A DNA stretch of 64,000 nucleotides from Sesamum alatum (lineage: Eukaryota > Streptophyta > Magnoliopsida > Lamiales > Pedaliaceae). Under the pieces are notes generated by a model that was not told the DNA's origin, ran no database searches, and saw nothing but the letters and a program-made list of their open reading frames with translations. This document shows positions 10,943-24,079 of the stretch, piece by piece. The stretch spans positions 4,541,001-4,605,000 of the forward strand of contig JACGWO010000006.1 in assembly GCA_034509735.1 (NCBI GenBank), written 5' to 3'. Both the position numbers and the translations under genes were made by a program. The stretch's first letter is position 1. Each line of letters opens with the position of its first letter.

Positions 10943-13900
10943 TCAAGATGGCTGCAGCTTGTGTCTAACACGGTCTGGTAGGTCCTTGTTTTGTTTCCTG
11001 TACTCCTCCTTCGATTCTTCCAAGCTCTTGGACACCTGATCACCAGTATGTCCATGAGCAAGAGAATTAATTAATGCATATAATTGAGCTAATCTCTGTG
11101 CCATATAGGCTTCTTCTATTGCTGTCACATGTAGAGCTCATTTGGTTCGTGTGATAGGATTATACGTGATGGGATTGGGTGAAATGCGAAATTGAATGAT
11201 AGTTAATCTCATCTTACATTATATGTTGTTTGGTTTGAGATATTGTACGTAGGATATCCCATGTGATAATATAGTATGGTGTTTGGTTGAAGGGTAAATG
11301 AGAAATAAAATTTTTAATACTGGTTTATCATAATTTGTGAGATTGTGTATCCTACCTCATATGTGGTATCCATTATCTCATAAATTCTGATAAATAAGAC
11401 CATGCCCGGTATTAATACCGGGCTCTAATAATACTAACCAAACGTGTGATTAGGCATGATAAGTAATTTTATCATGCTTAATCACACGAACCAAACGGGG
11501 CCCTATTGTATGACTGATGTTCTCTTCAGTTTAACAGATTCTTTTGTATAGTCATTCATTACTGTCATCGTTATGCCCGCAGCCCAGACCACAATCCCAA
11601 GTCAAGCAAGTCATCAAAGATTCAAAACCACATGTATTTTACAATTAACGAATCAACCCTTTCATAAGATGATGGAGAGGAGGATGTCGAACCTTGAGTG
11701 TGTAAGCCATTGGTAGTAATATATCAGGGTTCATGGCATCAGCAGGAAAGTTCCGCAGCGCATATATGAGTTTTTCGAAAGGTAACTTTATCTGTTAGGA
11801 GATAAATTGTCATAATAAGCCCTAGAGAAAGCATAGGAACTGTGACGACTCGTATATGAGGCAATATAAACTCACCAGATCGTCATGGCAGTATTTCAGT
11901 ACGGCTAAACCAACTTTAAAGATGATTATAGCACCCTGGCAAAAGAAATATTGGGAATCTCAGGATCTGCAAGTAATGTAAGAGGTAAATTTGTACAGGG
12001 TTGCCAAATACCTCGACTGAAGATTGATGAACAACCACTAACCTCAAATAGAAAGACATCCCAAATCCTAAGAGCCAAATTGAATGGGAAAGAGTATGAA
12101 AACACAGTTATGAACCACTGGCTTGCATACATGCTAGGATTTATCATTTCTTTAGTGAAATGCTCCCCCAACTTGGGTAAGTGCTCTTTCACCAAATGTT
12201 CTAGCTGAAATAGATATTGCTGTACAAGAGGCAAACCCACCTGCACCAAATGCACGGGTTCAGTGCCTAAAATGAATACCGATGCATAAGGTAAGAGGCG
12301 TGAATGTTGTAAAATATTTAAGAACCATTTGATGTGCGCTTATACTGCAAAATGACAAATGCAAGTGAACTGTATCGAAATTCCCACAAAACTCAGACAT
12401 ACCAGTTTCATGGAACACAGTATTTTATCTTAACATACCTATTAACAATAAGCTTTGGAAATACTACCAGAACCCTTTCATAAGACCAAAAAGCACGCTG
12501 ACAATCAAAATCAACTTATGTTTTTATTTCCTTTTGTAGATCATTGCAAGAGACAATTAGAGATCAGAAATTTTACATTAAGCAAATGATTAGATTCAAC
12601 TGCCAGAAAGTAGATCCTTAAGTGAAACCACGCCAGGATTAGGAGGAGCTATAAATCTATTCATATAACTAGCCGAAGTTGGGGACAAATGGGATGGATA
12701 TTTCCTTCCTGCCAGGGCAAATCTGATAAAGTGGTTTGACTCTTCAATTCTGTTAAGCTGTCATCCTCAAAACCCCTCTAGATAGTATAATATCATGTAC
12801 TTATTTCAGAAAGATTTAGAAACAATTTCTTGCAGAAGATATGTATGGATGGAAACTTACAAAACCAACCACGTTAATATAATTCAGACTACTGCGGATC
12901 TAAATGCCTTTTGAAATGAATCACACATCAAACAGAGCTTCTATATGGAGTCATAATTAAACTTTCTATACAGAGTTAAATAAAAGTTGTTTTTTTTTGT
13001 CCAAAATTATTCTAAAGTTTTTCAAAACTATTTTACAAAAATTAAAGTTTATTAAAATAATTAGTACTTTTGAAATCAAAGTAAATTTTACCATCTTCAA
13101 TTGCTAAAGAACACCAAGTATAATATGAGAAGACAATACATATTAATTAAAAGAAACATATTTGAAAGATCAAAATAATTTTTTAAGTCCTATTTACTAT
13201 AACTATTACATAAACTTTACTTTTGCCAGTATAACAAAGGTACATAATTCTAGAAATACTAGTCAAAGCCATCTTTTAATACACAGTTCTGGACAACAAA
13301 TAAAAAAGAAGTAGAATACTTTAAATATTTACATATTCAATAACAACATCTTTTAGTACATATACAATTGCTTCTGTTATTGATTTTCTATTCCATTAAC
13401 TGGATTGGCATATTTAAAAGTTAACGAGTCCTGCATAATTTTAGCGATTATGTATATATATATATATACATACATACATAACAAATAATCATCAATTGTA
13501 GAAACACATTTGTTGCTAAAGTCAGAGGCCTTATTAAGAAAATGATTGACATTCAAGACCAAAATACAAATACAAAGCATTGAATCAAAAGAATATTATT
13601 TTTTATCCTGCTTTGATTTTTATATTGTAAACTGTAGCTGGATGTATTTTTAACTAGTAAACTTGAAATTTGAAAACCCAGCATGTCATAATTGATACTT
13701 GTTGATCTGGTGATGCTATCAAATTTAATGACGACAATATATTTACGAGATCAAGTTCTTTTATATTCAAGCAATAATACTGTAAACATACTGTGTCCTA
13801 GTTTAATTATCAAACAAATAAAGGATAGATCAAAATGTCTGGTCTGTACCATATATAGTCCTTGCATTGGAGCATGGACAGCTCCTTTCAACAGTGCAAC

Positions 13901-16900
13901 CAATAACCAAAATGCATCTTCTTCACTCATATAAAGAAGCAATAGACCTGCCACAAATCCCATGCCCTGCAAATAAGAGAACTTCAAATCAGCAGAATGT
14001 TAAGAGAATGAGAATCTTGGTAGATGCTTGACTAATTTGCCATATATAAACCTGCACATATCCGACTTCTCTGTCATATACCGAGTATGCTTTGAGAACA
14101 TTATAAAGGGATCTTTGGCCTGGACCATGTCTCTGTTGGAAGAAAATATGAGACGGAAATGTACGAGAAATATCCCGAATTATATCTATCTCGGAAGGTG
14201 ACGTCTCATATACCACTAGTTGCTGCAAAAAACACAGAGAAGAAGTATGATTGAATGAAGTACAGTACTGAAGTAATATCATTCAACAGTGCAGAATAAC
14301 CAAGCTCAGATATAAATCGAACGTGCTGAAGCCAAGTTCTCAATACTACCTCCTAGTATGCCAGCCAGTCACTTCCACAAATTAAATTGAGGAAAAAAGT
14401 TTAAGCACACACACATTCACACTAGAATTCCTGCATTTTAAGCATGAAGTTTTTTATTTCTGTAGAAATTATAACAAACTCAAAGGATAGTTTGCTATGC
14501 ACAAACACTAGAAAACTGGAAACCTAGACACCAACATAAATGCCCCTAAAGATTGAACGCGGAAAAGATCTAGTGATTGACACTCGGCAGCTTTTACTAC
14601 AACTGCGTGAAACTGATCATAGAGGTATAAACTGTGTTTTTAACAGCCTGTATTGTCGTACTCCACTATCCAGACCCCCCTTGACATTGGTCCTGTGGTA
14701 AGTGGATCAATGGTTTGATTCTAATTACATGAACTGAATAAATATCCAGATATAAAATGATGACAATGAATTAATTTTTACAAGCAAAATAAAAACAGAA
14801 CGAAACTCATTGCAGAAGATACATTTTGTTTAAAATACTTGTTTCTCATCACCTCATACTAGAAGCACCTCCTGAAATATAGCAACTGAAACCCAAGTTT
14901 TGAGCAATAAGTTAAGTAGGCTACTCTGTACCTTTCTAGCATACTCACTAAATTCAAGAATGTCAATACCAACACAGTTGTGAAACTTGGAAGGACGATG
15001 AACCAACTCAAAAAAAAATGTTCAAACATTTTTTTTGTTGACATAATTTTATACCAATGAAACATAACCATTGTTTAACATTGTTTTTATCTGATGAACC
15101 AAAATTGTTAATAAGATCAATTCCCACAATTGGAAATTGTAACAGATCACACTGCCATTTGGAAGGTAAATTTTAATGAAATGAAAACCAAGTGGACATA
15201 AACAAGACCAAAGCTTACCTCATAAACCCCTGGATTCATGAGCACAAGCTCCCGACTCCCGGAGATTAACTGCCAAACAAGTCCTCTTAGACAATCAGGA
15301 ATTCCTTTTCTTATTCTCCTTTTAACAACATGAGGTTTTCTCCTAACATAATGATTCCAATCACTTCCTCCAACACCTACCATCTTTCTCCATTTCCTAA
15401 TTTTTCTTTCTTCCCTGAAATTGCACATTGATGTAGTAGCATTATCATATACTGAAAAGCATTAGCTGAATGAGACAATTATCAGGGAAAAGTAATCATA
15501 ACCATCATTCTGATATAAAATAGAACCCAATATGGCTTAAACAAAGCAAGTGTACAGAAAACTCCACAATAAAATACACCCCTTCAAGTTATTACACTGC
15601 CTAAGACCCAAATCACCCTTAATTAAGTCATCTAAGAGCCTTGTTAGTTTATTTATTTTATGATTTCCCAGAAAGGGTACTGTATCCTTTTGATGCTAGG
15701 TGCTTGCACAACTATCTAACCTGAGTCTTGGGGTTGTTCAATTTATGCTCGAATATATATACATATATATATATATATATTCCTATAATGGTTACTAAAT
15801 GGTTGGTTTAAGACTAGATGATAGCAATTGACAATTAAACACAAACTATATTATTGAAGCAATAGAGAGATTTTATGTTTGACGGCAGGATTATTCCAAA
15901 ATTAGAGAAAAGATATATTAAAATAAAAAAGTTATAACAAAATAATAGAAATGAAGCAATAAACAGAGGACAGAGTACATGAATTGGAATTTACTGATGA
16001 TAATGATGAACTTGAAATTTTTATCAGAATTTGTGCAATTATAGAAGATGTGCAAATACATGAATTACCTGAGATTTCTTTTTCTTTTATGTTGTGAGAG
16101 ATACTACAGAAGCTAATATAAGATGTATAGAGAAGTGGGTGTGTGAAAGCTTTGTGTTCTTCACCTTGAGTGTCTTGTTTTGCGTCTTTCCTATAAATTC
16201 TATTTATAGAGATATTAGTAAGGCCCTGTGTGGACATGAAATTGTTTGGAATCTAACTCCTCTTCAATGATTCAACCTTGGATTATCTTGAATATTATTG
16301 TTGCTTTGGTGGTGGTGGTGTCAAAGATATGATGTTTCTGCACAGTGATTCTACAAAGAATCAATATAACATTAACCATGTTTTTTTTCTTTTCAAAACC
16401 TGGAGACTATTTGAACATCAATTTTGAACTATGATTGGGAATATGCTTTCATGTGGATTTTGCCAAATCTACCGAGTTTTTATATTTTTTATTTTTTTCA
16501 TTCTTCAAGCTGCAATATTCACTGAACATGATGGACTTGCTTTATAACTTAGATGCTATTAGGAAATTTTATTCATTTCTTCTTATGATTGTCTAGTTCA
16601 TCTAAAAGTTGAAACTATTACAGATGAAATCATTTTATATCTCTAACACACCGCCTCAAACTCTTTTTTATAAATGATGGCATTGAGAATTAAACTAAGG
16701 ATCTCTGCTTAACGTGACTCTAGTACCATATTAAATAACTAAATCGTCTAAAATGTTAAATTGCAAGAAACAAGAATCATTCAATATTTAATATTTCTAA
16801 TACTTCTTTTGTGGCAGCTCCGGCTACTTTTGCAGCCAAATTTGTTTCCCAATGAGAAATTGCCGTTGTCAAGAGTTTACATCCTTACCCAAAACTATAG

Positions 16901-19900
16901 AGGTCTGCAATACTTCAGATAATATAGGAACCATTCTATAAAAGCGGCTAGCCAAAGTTGGTAATGTTCATCTTGCTCTACCATTTAACAAAACATCTTT
17001 CCCGGAGCAAAAATCTGTCTCCTAACCAAGTTGAGTAACTCTGAAGTGAGATTTAATTTTGAGGATCTATCTTACCTTCCCAAGCTTTAGGAATCAATCC
17101 CCAATTTGTTGTTTCAAAGCTATGGGTATATCTACATTCTAAAGATTTTGCTCCTAAAAAGATCAAGCAGTTGACAAACAAGATCTAAAACTTCAAAGGA
17201 AACTAAATCCAGTTATAACAAGATATCTGGACTCAAACTTAAAGCCAAATCACTGAAAAAGTCATCCAATAATAAGGCATCCTCGTCGAAAGTTTCCATG
17301 GGAGAAGAATCTTATATCAACTTCATATCATGAATTGCATACCAAAAATGCTATTTTATAGTTAACCTAGCCATCAAAAACTTCAAACTCTCAACCATGC
17401 TCCCATGGATACTGGAGCAGATATGAACTACATCCAAGAGGAACTAATTCCCACCAAATATTTCAAAAACAAAAAAGTAAGACAAGACTCTTAATAGCAA
17501 AGTCTAATCATGCCAAAATCAATTTCAAACGCCCTGAAAGCACATACTTCTAGCGGAAGGAGTATGTTTCAAAACCCACTTAGTTGTTATCAAATATCTT
17601 AATAGTCCTATAGTTCTTGAAAGCCCCTACGTTCAAATGCTCTATCTGGTTAATGATGATTCCAAAGAAATCAAAACCAAGGTTATGGTAAAAGAGATCC
17701 TATTCCAGTTCCAGTTTCAATTTCCTGTTACTCAAAGAGACATGAAGATCCTTTTATATTTCAACAAACTACTCCAAGGAAAGAAAATAAGTCATTTTCT
17801 AAAAAGACAAAACTTCTTACCCATAAACAGAAACAGATATTTTACCCTTTCAATGAAAAGATCATGAACAACTAAAAAACAAGGTTCACTCTGAATTGCC
17901 AAATGCTTTCTAGGAAAGAAAAATACATTTTTATATATCTCCATGACGGGTCTAGTTTAATGAAAAACACATTCTACGAAAGCTAAACCAATTTATATGA
18001 ACCAAGGTATTTTGGAATATTGTTAAAAGGAAATTCAAAATCTTGAATCTTCTTAATAAAATCATTTGTCCATCAAAATCCCATTGGTCCTGCCTTGCCC
18101 TTTACGTCAAAAAAGACTGTTGAACTCGAAAGAGAAAGTCCAAGACTTGTCATTACTAATTTCTCAATAAAGCCCTCCGACAGACCGAATATCCTATTCC
18201 CTATAAATTTAATCTCCTTAAGAGATTTTGCTGATGCTAAGGGCTCTCCAAGTTTCATATCTAGGTTTGGCAAATCCAAATGGCGCAAAGATAAATACAA
18301 CTTTACTCTGCCATTTGGGCTATTCAAAAGTTATGCCATTTGGATTAAAAATGCTCCTTTCAAGTTTCAAAAAATCACGAATGATATTTTTAACTCTATA
18401 TTTCTTTCACTATAGTTTACATTGATGATGCTTTAGTCTTTAGTGATCCTATACAACAATAGCAGGCATACTTACAGATTTTTCCACAACTCATAGAAAA
18501 GAATGGCCTTTTTGTATCTACTACCAAAATCAAACTCTTCCCGCCAAATCATTCCAATTCTTGGAGTACAAATTCCCAAACCAATTTTTAAATATTGTGA
18601 CCCTGCCACACTTAAGTTAAACAAATGTATGTGGCATAGGATTTGATGGTATTCTTGGTCAAATTATTAACGGATAAAAAACAATAGTCCCATACTATCT
18701 GGAGTTTGGAAAACCAAAGCCAACAAAAATTAAAAACAAATAAATAAAAAAATTAATCTACAGATGGTTTTATCATTTCCAAACTTCTAGATGATTTCTT
18801 CAATCAAAAAATTCTTTCCAAAGATATATTATGTCAAAAAGTTTGTTAACAAAACATAGTTTGCCATTAGCAAATTTTATCATATCTATTTGATTTTGAT
18901 ATATAAGATACAAAAGGCCTGTCATGATTATATTCTTAATTTTTTAACTCGTGTGTTCTTGCAAGGATGTCCAAAAGGATAGGAGAACATTAAGAACAAG
19001 AATGAAAGTTGAGCACTTCGGCAAAGAAATCCACGCAAATTCCTGGATCAAAGTATTTTCCATTCAGTATTCCAAAACCAGGGAGAATTATGAATTTGGT
19101 CCTCATACTTGACCACTTATTCAGTTTTGGTCCTCTTCCTATCGCCCTTGACAATTTTAGTCCTCAAACTTGTCATTTTTTGACAATTTCCGTCCTTGCC
19201 GTTAGTTTGGGCGTTAAAATAGATGGAAATTTGGAGTTTGAGGGGGAAAAAGGGTCCTTTCCCACCTGCTGCTTGCCTTCTTCATTATACACCTTCAATA
19301 ATTCATTTTCGACCATTTTTGTTCAAGTAGAAGCTTTAGGGGAGAGAGATTTGAAGGAAAAAATTAGTTCAACTTATAATAGCAACTTTTCTTCTCAGTC
19401 TCAAAACTCCTCACAAAATTAGCTTCCATTATTTTGCAACTGTGGATTTAAGCTTCCACTGTTAACATCATGGACTCGTCGTAAACCGGCTAAAAGATAC
19501 TATGCTTGCCCAAATTATGGTGTAAGTTTTTCAAAATGCTCAACTTATTATGTTGGAATTAATTTTGATTTTTTTGTGATGTTTGTTGTATTTTTTTATT
19601 TTAGAAAAAGGGATACTGTGGATTTTTCGAATAGTGGGATGATGAAATCTGTGAGCGTTCAAAATCGATAATCTCTGGATTATTAAAAAGAATAAATCAA
19701 TTGAAAGACGAAGTCAAAATGTACAAGGCCAAATAAGAGGAAGTGGCACAAGAAAAAGACAACATGAGAAGAAGGATGGAGAAATTGGAGGAGTTGATTG
19801 CTAGTTACAAATTCAAGTTGAAATTTATGGGTGTGATCTTGTCATTTTTTGCCTTCAAATCTCTCTCCCCTAAAGTTTCTACTTAAACAAAAATGGTGGA

Positions 19901-21098
19901 AAATGAATTATTGAAGATATATAATGAAGAAGGCAAGCAACAAGCAGGAAAGGGCCGTTTTTTTCCCTCCAACCTCATCTTCCGTCGTTAAACTAACGGC
20001 AAGGACGAAAATTGTTAAAAAATGGCGAGTTTGAGGACTAAAATTGTCAAGGGCGATAATATGAGGACCAAAATTGAGTAAGTGGTCAAGTATGAGGACC
20101 AAAATCGTAATTCTCCCCCAAAACCACAAGAAAAACTTGCTCTCTTATGCCCCCAAATTTTTCTGAAAGTCCAAAGGCCTCAAGATTTTGCCACCCTCAA
20201 TTCAACCTTAGAAAGTTCTCATCAACCACAAAAAATTTAACCAAACTACCAACAACTTCACTCCCCTTGGGAAACCAGTCCCATTGACCCCATCAACACT
20301 CATACAAGTTTGCGAAGACATAGTCCAAACTTCTAATTCAAAATCCATAGACTCTAAAAATACTCCCACAAAGTCCCCAAACTTACAAAAAAAGAAAAAA
20401 AAAAAGATTTGTCCAACAATATTCCAAATTGGTTCTTTAGATGATTGCATAGCCCCAAAACACGAATTTTACCAACAAGAAATCCAGGAATGGTTCAAGA
20501 AATAAAATATAGCATGTTTGTGGCAACATGAGCAAGAGTTGATTGTGTCAAACTGATACTTTAACCTTTAGCAGCTCAAATGCTAATACCAAAATAGCTG
20601 CCAAACAACTTTGAATTAGGCTTGATTTCCAAGATCTCCAGCTTCTTCAGTGACTTCGTCAAACCCCCCCAAAAATGAATAACAGAAAGGATACAACTTT
20701 CATCAACAACCCAAGAAAAAATATAATTCTTGCACATCAAGTTTGGAAAGCAAAAGCAATTTGAGAGATGGGACTCAAATCTAATTCCAACAGGTCACCT
20801 AATGAATAATATGGCATCAATTAAAACATCTAAGAGAGCAGAACACCGAGACCAATGACTGATGCGGGAATCAAGTGCATCAGAAACCATAAAATCCGCA
20901 GCTTATGCTCTATCAATAAGAAAGCATCAAATAAGAAATCATATGCTTCAAAACACTGCACCTCTCAAACTCGATGGCTGATCTGCTCCTTTTAAAACCC
21001 TCAGGGGAGTTAGTTTCCTGCTTCAAAAATCCAAATTTATCAACTCTAGGCACCACAATAGGAACTTCTGCATGCTCATCGACTTCTTTCTTTTCCAT
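10943..21098 (-). CDS. RabGAP/TBC-domain protein, PAM1-like (8 exons, 356 aa)
   Basis: Exons in transcription order: 21098-20962, 15414-15219, 14222-14052, 13966-13850, 12240-12043, 11935-11876, 11791-11693, 11035-10943 (stop TGA). All junctions are GT-AG and phases agree, giving exactly 356 codons. The TBC domain accelerates GTP hydrolysis by Rab GTPases in vesicle traffic. The arginine finger is in IIRDISR and the glutamine finger in VGYVQGM. Other hallmarks are KGIPDCLRGLVWQ, SRTFPSH, GQRSLYNVLKAYS, EEDAFWLL, MYASQWFITVFSY and RIWDVFLFE. The short charged C-terminus matches the Arabidopsis At5g15930 (PAM1)/At3g02460 group in layout and, as I recall, length. The start is the ATG at 21098: exon 1 ends IEFE-R and splices precisely into EERKIRKWRK. 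A 5' UTR intron is likely. Intron 1 is 5.5 kb and holds a pararetrovirus remnant. Nothing suggests the gene is broken. Confidence 0.93.
11134..11503. mobile_element. Miniature TIR element in last TBC intron
   Basis: The element is about 370 bp with inverted ends gagctcatttggttcgtgtg / cacacgaaccaaacggggccc, in the intron between the last two TBC exons. Such 'GTTTGGT' ends are common in Tourist- or hAT-like miniature elements. The flanking duplication is not clear, so the superfamily is left open. Confidence 0.7.
13451..13480. repeat. (TA)n/(CATA)n microsatellite
   Basis: A simple TA run passes into CATA repeats within a TBC intron. A similar TA-rich tract lies at 15752-15781 in intron 1. Confidence 0.85.
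19081..20117. mobile_element. MULE-type TIR element carrying a GRF zinc-finger pseudogene, copy 2
   Basis: The element is 1037 bp and flanked by the perfect 9-bp duplication ccaaaacca (19072-19080 and 20118-20126). Its TIRs (gggagaatta ... taattctccc, about 285 bp) match those of copy 1 at 3270-4314. The cargo lies on the plus strand here, so copy 2 is in the opposite orientation. It is inserted inside the pararetrovirus remnant and is therefore younger than that integration. Confidence 0.92.
19363..19886 (+). pseudogene. Broken GRF zinc-finger/coiled-coil gene (element cargo)
   Basis: The layout matches copy 1 but is better preserved. There is a Ser/Gln/Asn-rich leader whose ATG position is now ATT (about 19363), a stop at 19420-19422, then FCNCGFKLPLLTSWTRRKP and RYYACPNYG. 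An intron of about 83 bp follows (donor GTAAGT at 19522, acceptor ending 19604). The second exon reads KKGYCGFFE, a stop, WDDEICERSKS and a heptad-like coiled coil (LLKRINQLKDEVKMYKAK ... RRRMEKLEELIASYKFKLKF). It ends in a hydrophobic stretch and TAA at 19884-19886. GRF zinc finger, coiled coil and hydrophobic tail is the usual order for small plant GRF proteins. Lost ATG and three internal stops: pseudogene. Confidence 0.8.
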
Positions 21099-21860
21099 CC
21101 CACCGTCTCTCAAGAATACATAATCATGAACTCTATACCAATAGTACTACTGTTTTTTACAATATTGTGGTGCAACCTCCATTTTTACCATCAGACACAG
21201 CACAAAATCCAGAATTCCTGAAAGTAAAACAATATATTATGCAAAATCATTCAAAAGTGAAACTCAATTATTCCTCACAAATTGCGTAATAATGCAAAAT
21301 AGCAATTCACAGAAATTAATTTAAGGCAATGCACCAAACACATTGGCAGCCCAGTTCGTCAATCAACACTAAAGCTGACCCAACTGCCAAAGGAAAAAAG
21401 AACACACCTACGAATAGGATTGTTTTAACAGAAAGCGGGGTCTCATTCCACCTCAAAAAACTCAACAGAATCAATAAGAACGATTTCGAATAAAACACAG
21501 ATTGTCTCAAACAACATGATATTGATTCCTTCCACACACAAAGATCACGAACATCACCATCATAACACCAGACGAGAAACAAAATAATTTGATACAGAAG
21601 CTAAAATTTTCCAACATCATAAATTAAAATTAAGCAATAAGAGAACAAAACGAACCTGGAGCGATCAATGGCCGAACCCTATTAATCAAATTTAGGTTAA
21701 TTTCTTGTGAAGACGATGGAGGTATAGATTACAGATTCCTCCGACGATCTTTTTCTTATTGCTGATTCCTCCGGTAAGTTTTTACAGTTGGACCAAAAAT
21801 GGTAGCTCCATGAGAGAATTAAGGGCCAATAATACGACGTCGCTGGCGAGAGCCTCCGGT
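21099..21860 (-). promoter_or_regulatory. Probable 5' UTR and promoter region of the TBC gene
   Basis: Upstream of the TBC start codon the minus strand shows a donor-like ccag|gttcgt near 21658, suggesting a 5' UTR exon around 21658-21750 and a UTR intron down to about 21200. No convincing TATA box can be singled out, so the transcription start is not assigned. Confidence 0.35.
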
Positions 21861-21899
21861 GTATTTGGAAATCCAGCAAATTTAGGCAAATATTTGACC

Positions 21900-24060
21900 T
21901 TTAAGAAAAGATATTTGGAAATACGTAGAAAAATGAAGAATGAAAAATATAATTTGGTTTTTGAAGTTTAGATATATGTTTTGGGATAATTACACCTAGA
22001 CCCCTATAAAAAGTGAAATTATATTTTTTCCTAAATAACTTATAAAATTACATTTTATATCATTTTCAAGAATTTTTCGAGTACAAGTCACCCCGTCTAT
22101 TGGGGATTTGTATAGAAGATGCTGACGTCAACAAAAAGTTATATATATATAAGGCCAAATAGCATGAAATTCCCTTGTATTTTGAAAATGCGGCTAACCC
22201 CCCCTCCCCCCACCCCCCACCCCTACTATATACTTTTTATTTAGTCCACACTAATTTGTGGATTAAATAGAAAGTATGGGTGTGGTTGCAACTTGGGATT
22301 GGGTTGTACTAAATTATTACTACAACCCAATTCATTGTTTACTTTCCTTTTGCCAAGTCCTGCACAAATAGTCCGATTCGGTACGAATGTATTAATTGTT
22401 GTACTATTTATGTACAATTTTTGGGTTGGATTTTTAATCCAAGTATGGGGCCAATTTTTTGATCAAATTAAAAAGACTATTTTATCCCAACTTTTTTGAT
22501 TGAAATATTACCTTATTGCCCTCAATTATTTATTACCTTATTGCCCTCAATTATTTTGTCATCGACCAACTTTAACTACCCGACGAAGAGCATATTTGCT
22601 TATTATGCATAGAGGAAAGTGCAGCTGAGCTTCTCCATCTCTTCTTTGTTGTTCGTCGCATTTGAAATAGGTACGAGCTCCTCGTTGTGTGAACGATTTT
22701 TGTATGGAGCCTATATGTAATTTATATTCCAGATTTTTTTCGGTCTCAAGTACTCACATCGCATTTTTTTATAGGTTTCTTCTGTTGTATTTCAAAGATT
22801 AATATGAGAATGTATATGGTTTGTAATTTTATTTCACTGGTGTGTCATTTTATGTTGTATATTGTAATTCACACAATTCAATGACGTTGCGTTAAGTCTC
22901 TGTTATGAATAGCGAAGTGGAAAAAATGCAATTCAAGGGTAAGATTGCACTTCACACAATTTCAAGCAAAATCGTAATAAAATTACAACTAAAAAAGCCA
23001 ATTACAATTAATTAATTTATAATTAATATTTATAATATTTGTAATTTTCTAATTTTTAATTATAATTAATTAAAAAGGACCATTACAGTTAAAAGAAGGA
23101 ATGTTAATTTAATTTTTATATTCTCCATTATTAATTTCCAAGAAGTAAAACTATGTACAAACAAAGATACTACAATGGGTATTTTTCGCATTTCAATACC
23201 AAAACAATGTTTAACTCATTGTAGTAAACATACATAGGAAAATATTATTAATCCAACAAACCAATTTCTGTTGCAGTAAACAACTTATTATTTACCTAGG
23301 CTCAATCGAAACCTGCATTTAATATAGATTAATCTGATCTTATATTTAATTACAACATAGAAGTAACGTGCCCTTTATATATAGTATGATGCTTGTAAAT
23401 TATTGTAAAATTACAATCTTACCCTTGACAAAATTACACCTACCAAGTTGGATCTGTGCCTACCGAAATCATTTTATTTATTTATTGTTGTAGTGCCAAG
23501 TAATGAATTTGTTCTGTAACAGATTTGATGTGGGTCTATGCATTATTGAAGCAAATTAAAAATTTTAATTTGCATTAAGACTAGGGATGTTCAACAAAAT
23601 TAATGAACCTTCCCAATCGACTTGCCATAACTCCGATCGAATTACAATTAATGGGTTAAGGGTGGATTGGATTGATCTTTAAATGCTTTATTTGACTGAA
23701 ATTGATGTTTAGGTTAGTTAAAACATCAAACATGTTGAAGTGTAGTGCTTTAATGTTTTATCATCCCAAGTTGAGTTTCAATTTCTTTAATTTTTGTTCA
23801 AGTGCTTTAATATGTTTCAAGTGGGTAGAAATAAAAAAGACTTAAGACACAAAAAGGGCAATTTGATGCTTAGATGTTTGATATTTAAGAGAGATGTGAT
23901 GTTTAGATGAACAGTGCCTACATCTTATATTTTTTCAGTAGAAAATATGACCGAAAAATAGTTATATATAATGACTTGCAAATTTCGTAAAATTGAAATA
24001 ATAAATTGATACAAATAAAAGTTTAGATTGCAAAGTATAAATACGAACATAGTTTAGGTA
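21900..24060. other. Intergenic, no gene seen
   Basis: AT-rich DNA between the TBC promoter and the LINE. It holds a C-rich run (22198-22223), a perfect 25-bp tandem duplication of the tattaccttattgccctcaa unit (22506-22530 and 22531-22555) and AT palindromes near 22985-23070. I see no coding frame or RNA gene. Confidence 0.55.
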
Positions 24061-24079
24061 ACAAAATGTAATATGCCCT

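Larger units (their letters stand above)
17280..20520 (+). mobile_element. Endogenous pararetrovirus (Caulimoviridae-like) remnant, split by a GRF element
   Basis: This is a decayed polyprotein region on the plus strand, antisense to TBC intron 1 in which it lies. Visible pieces are an aspartic-protease active site DTGAD (17408) followed by a typical IQEEL.P sequence; a reverse-transcriptase block with MPFGLK (about 18334) and an intact-looking YIDD catalytic motif (18418-18429); and an RNase H-like GIGFDGILGQ (about 18637). Frameshifts and stops separate these blocks and no long frame survives, so it is an old, non-functional copy. The motif set and the protease sequence resemble plant pararetroviruses more than Ty3/gypsy elements. 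DNA on either side of the insertion at 19081-20117 (18960-19080 and 20118-20520) seems to continue the same element. Outer edges are uncertain and may extend to about 16800. Confidence 0.65.

Noticed and set aside
16069..16240. A ctataaatag TATA-like word and a UTR-like exon on the minus strand, suggesting the TBC gene starts here
   Set aside because: The true first coding exon lies at 21098-20962: its last codons splice in phase into exon 2 and give the full 356-residue protein. The 16-kb feature is therefore inside intron 1.
19009..19422. 137-codon plus-strand frame
   Set aside because: It runs across the pararetrovirus/MULE junction and TIR and only by chance joins the leader of the GRF pseudogene.
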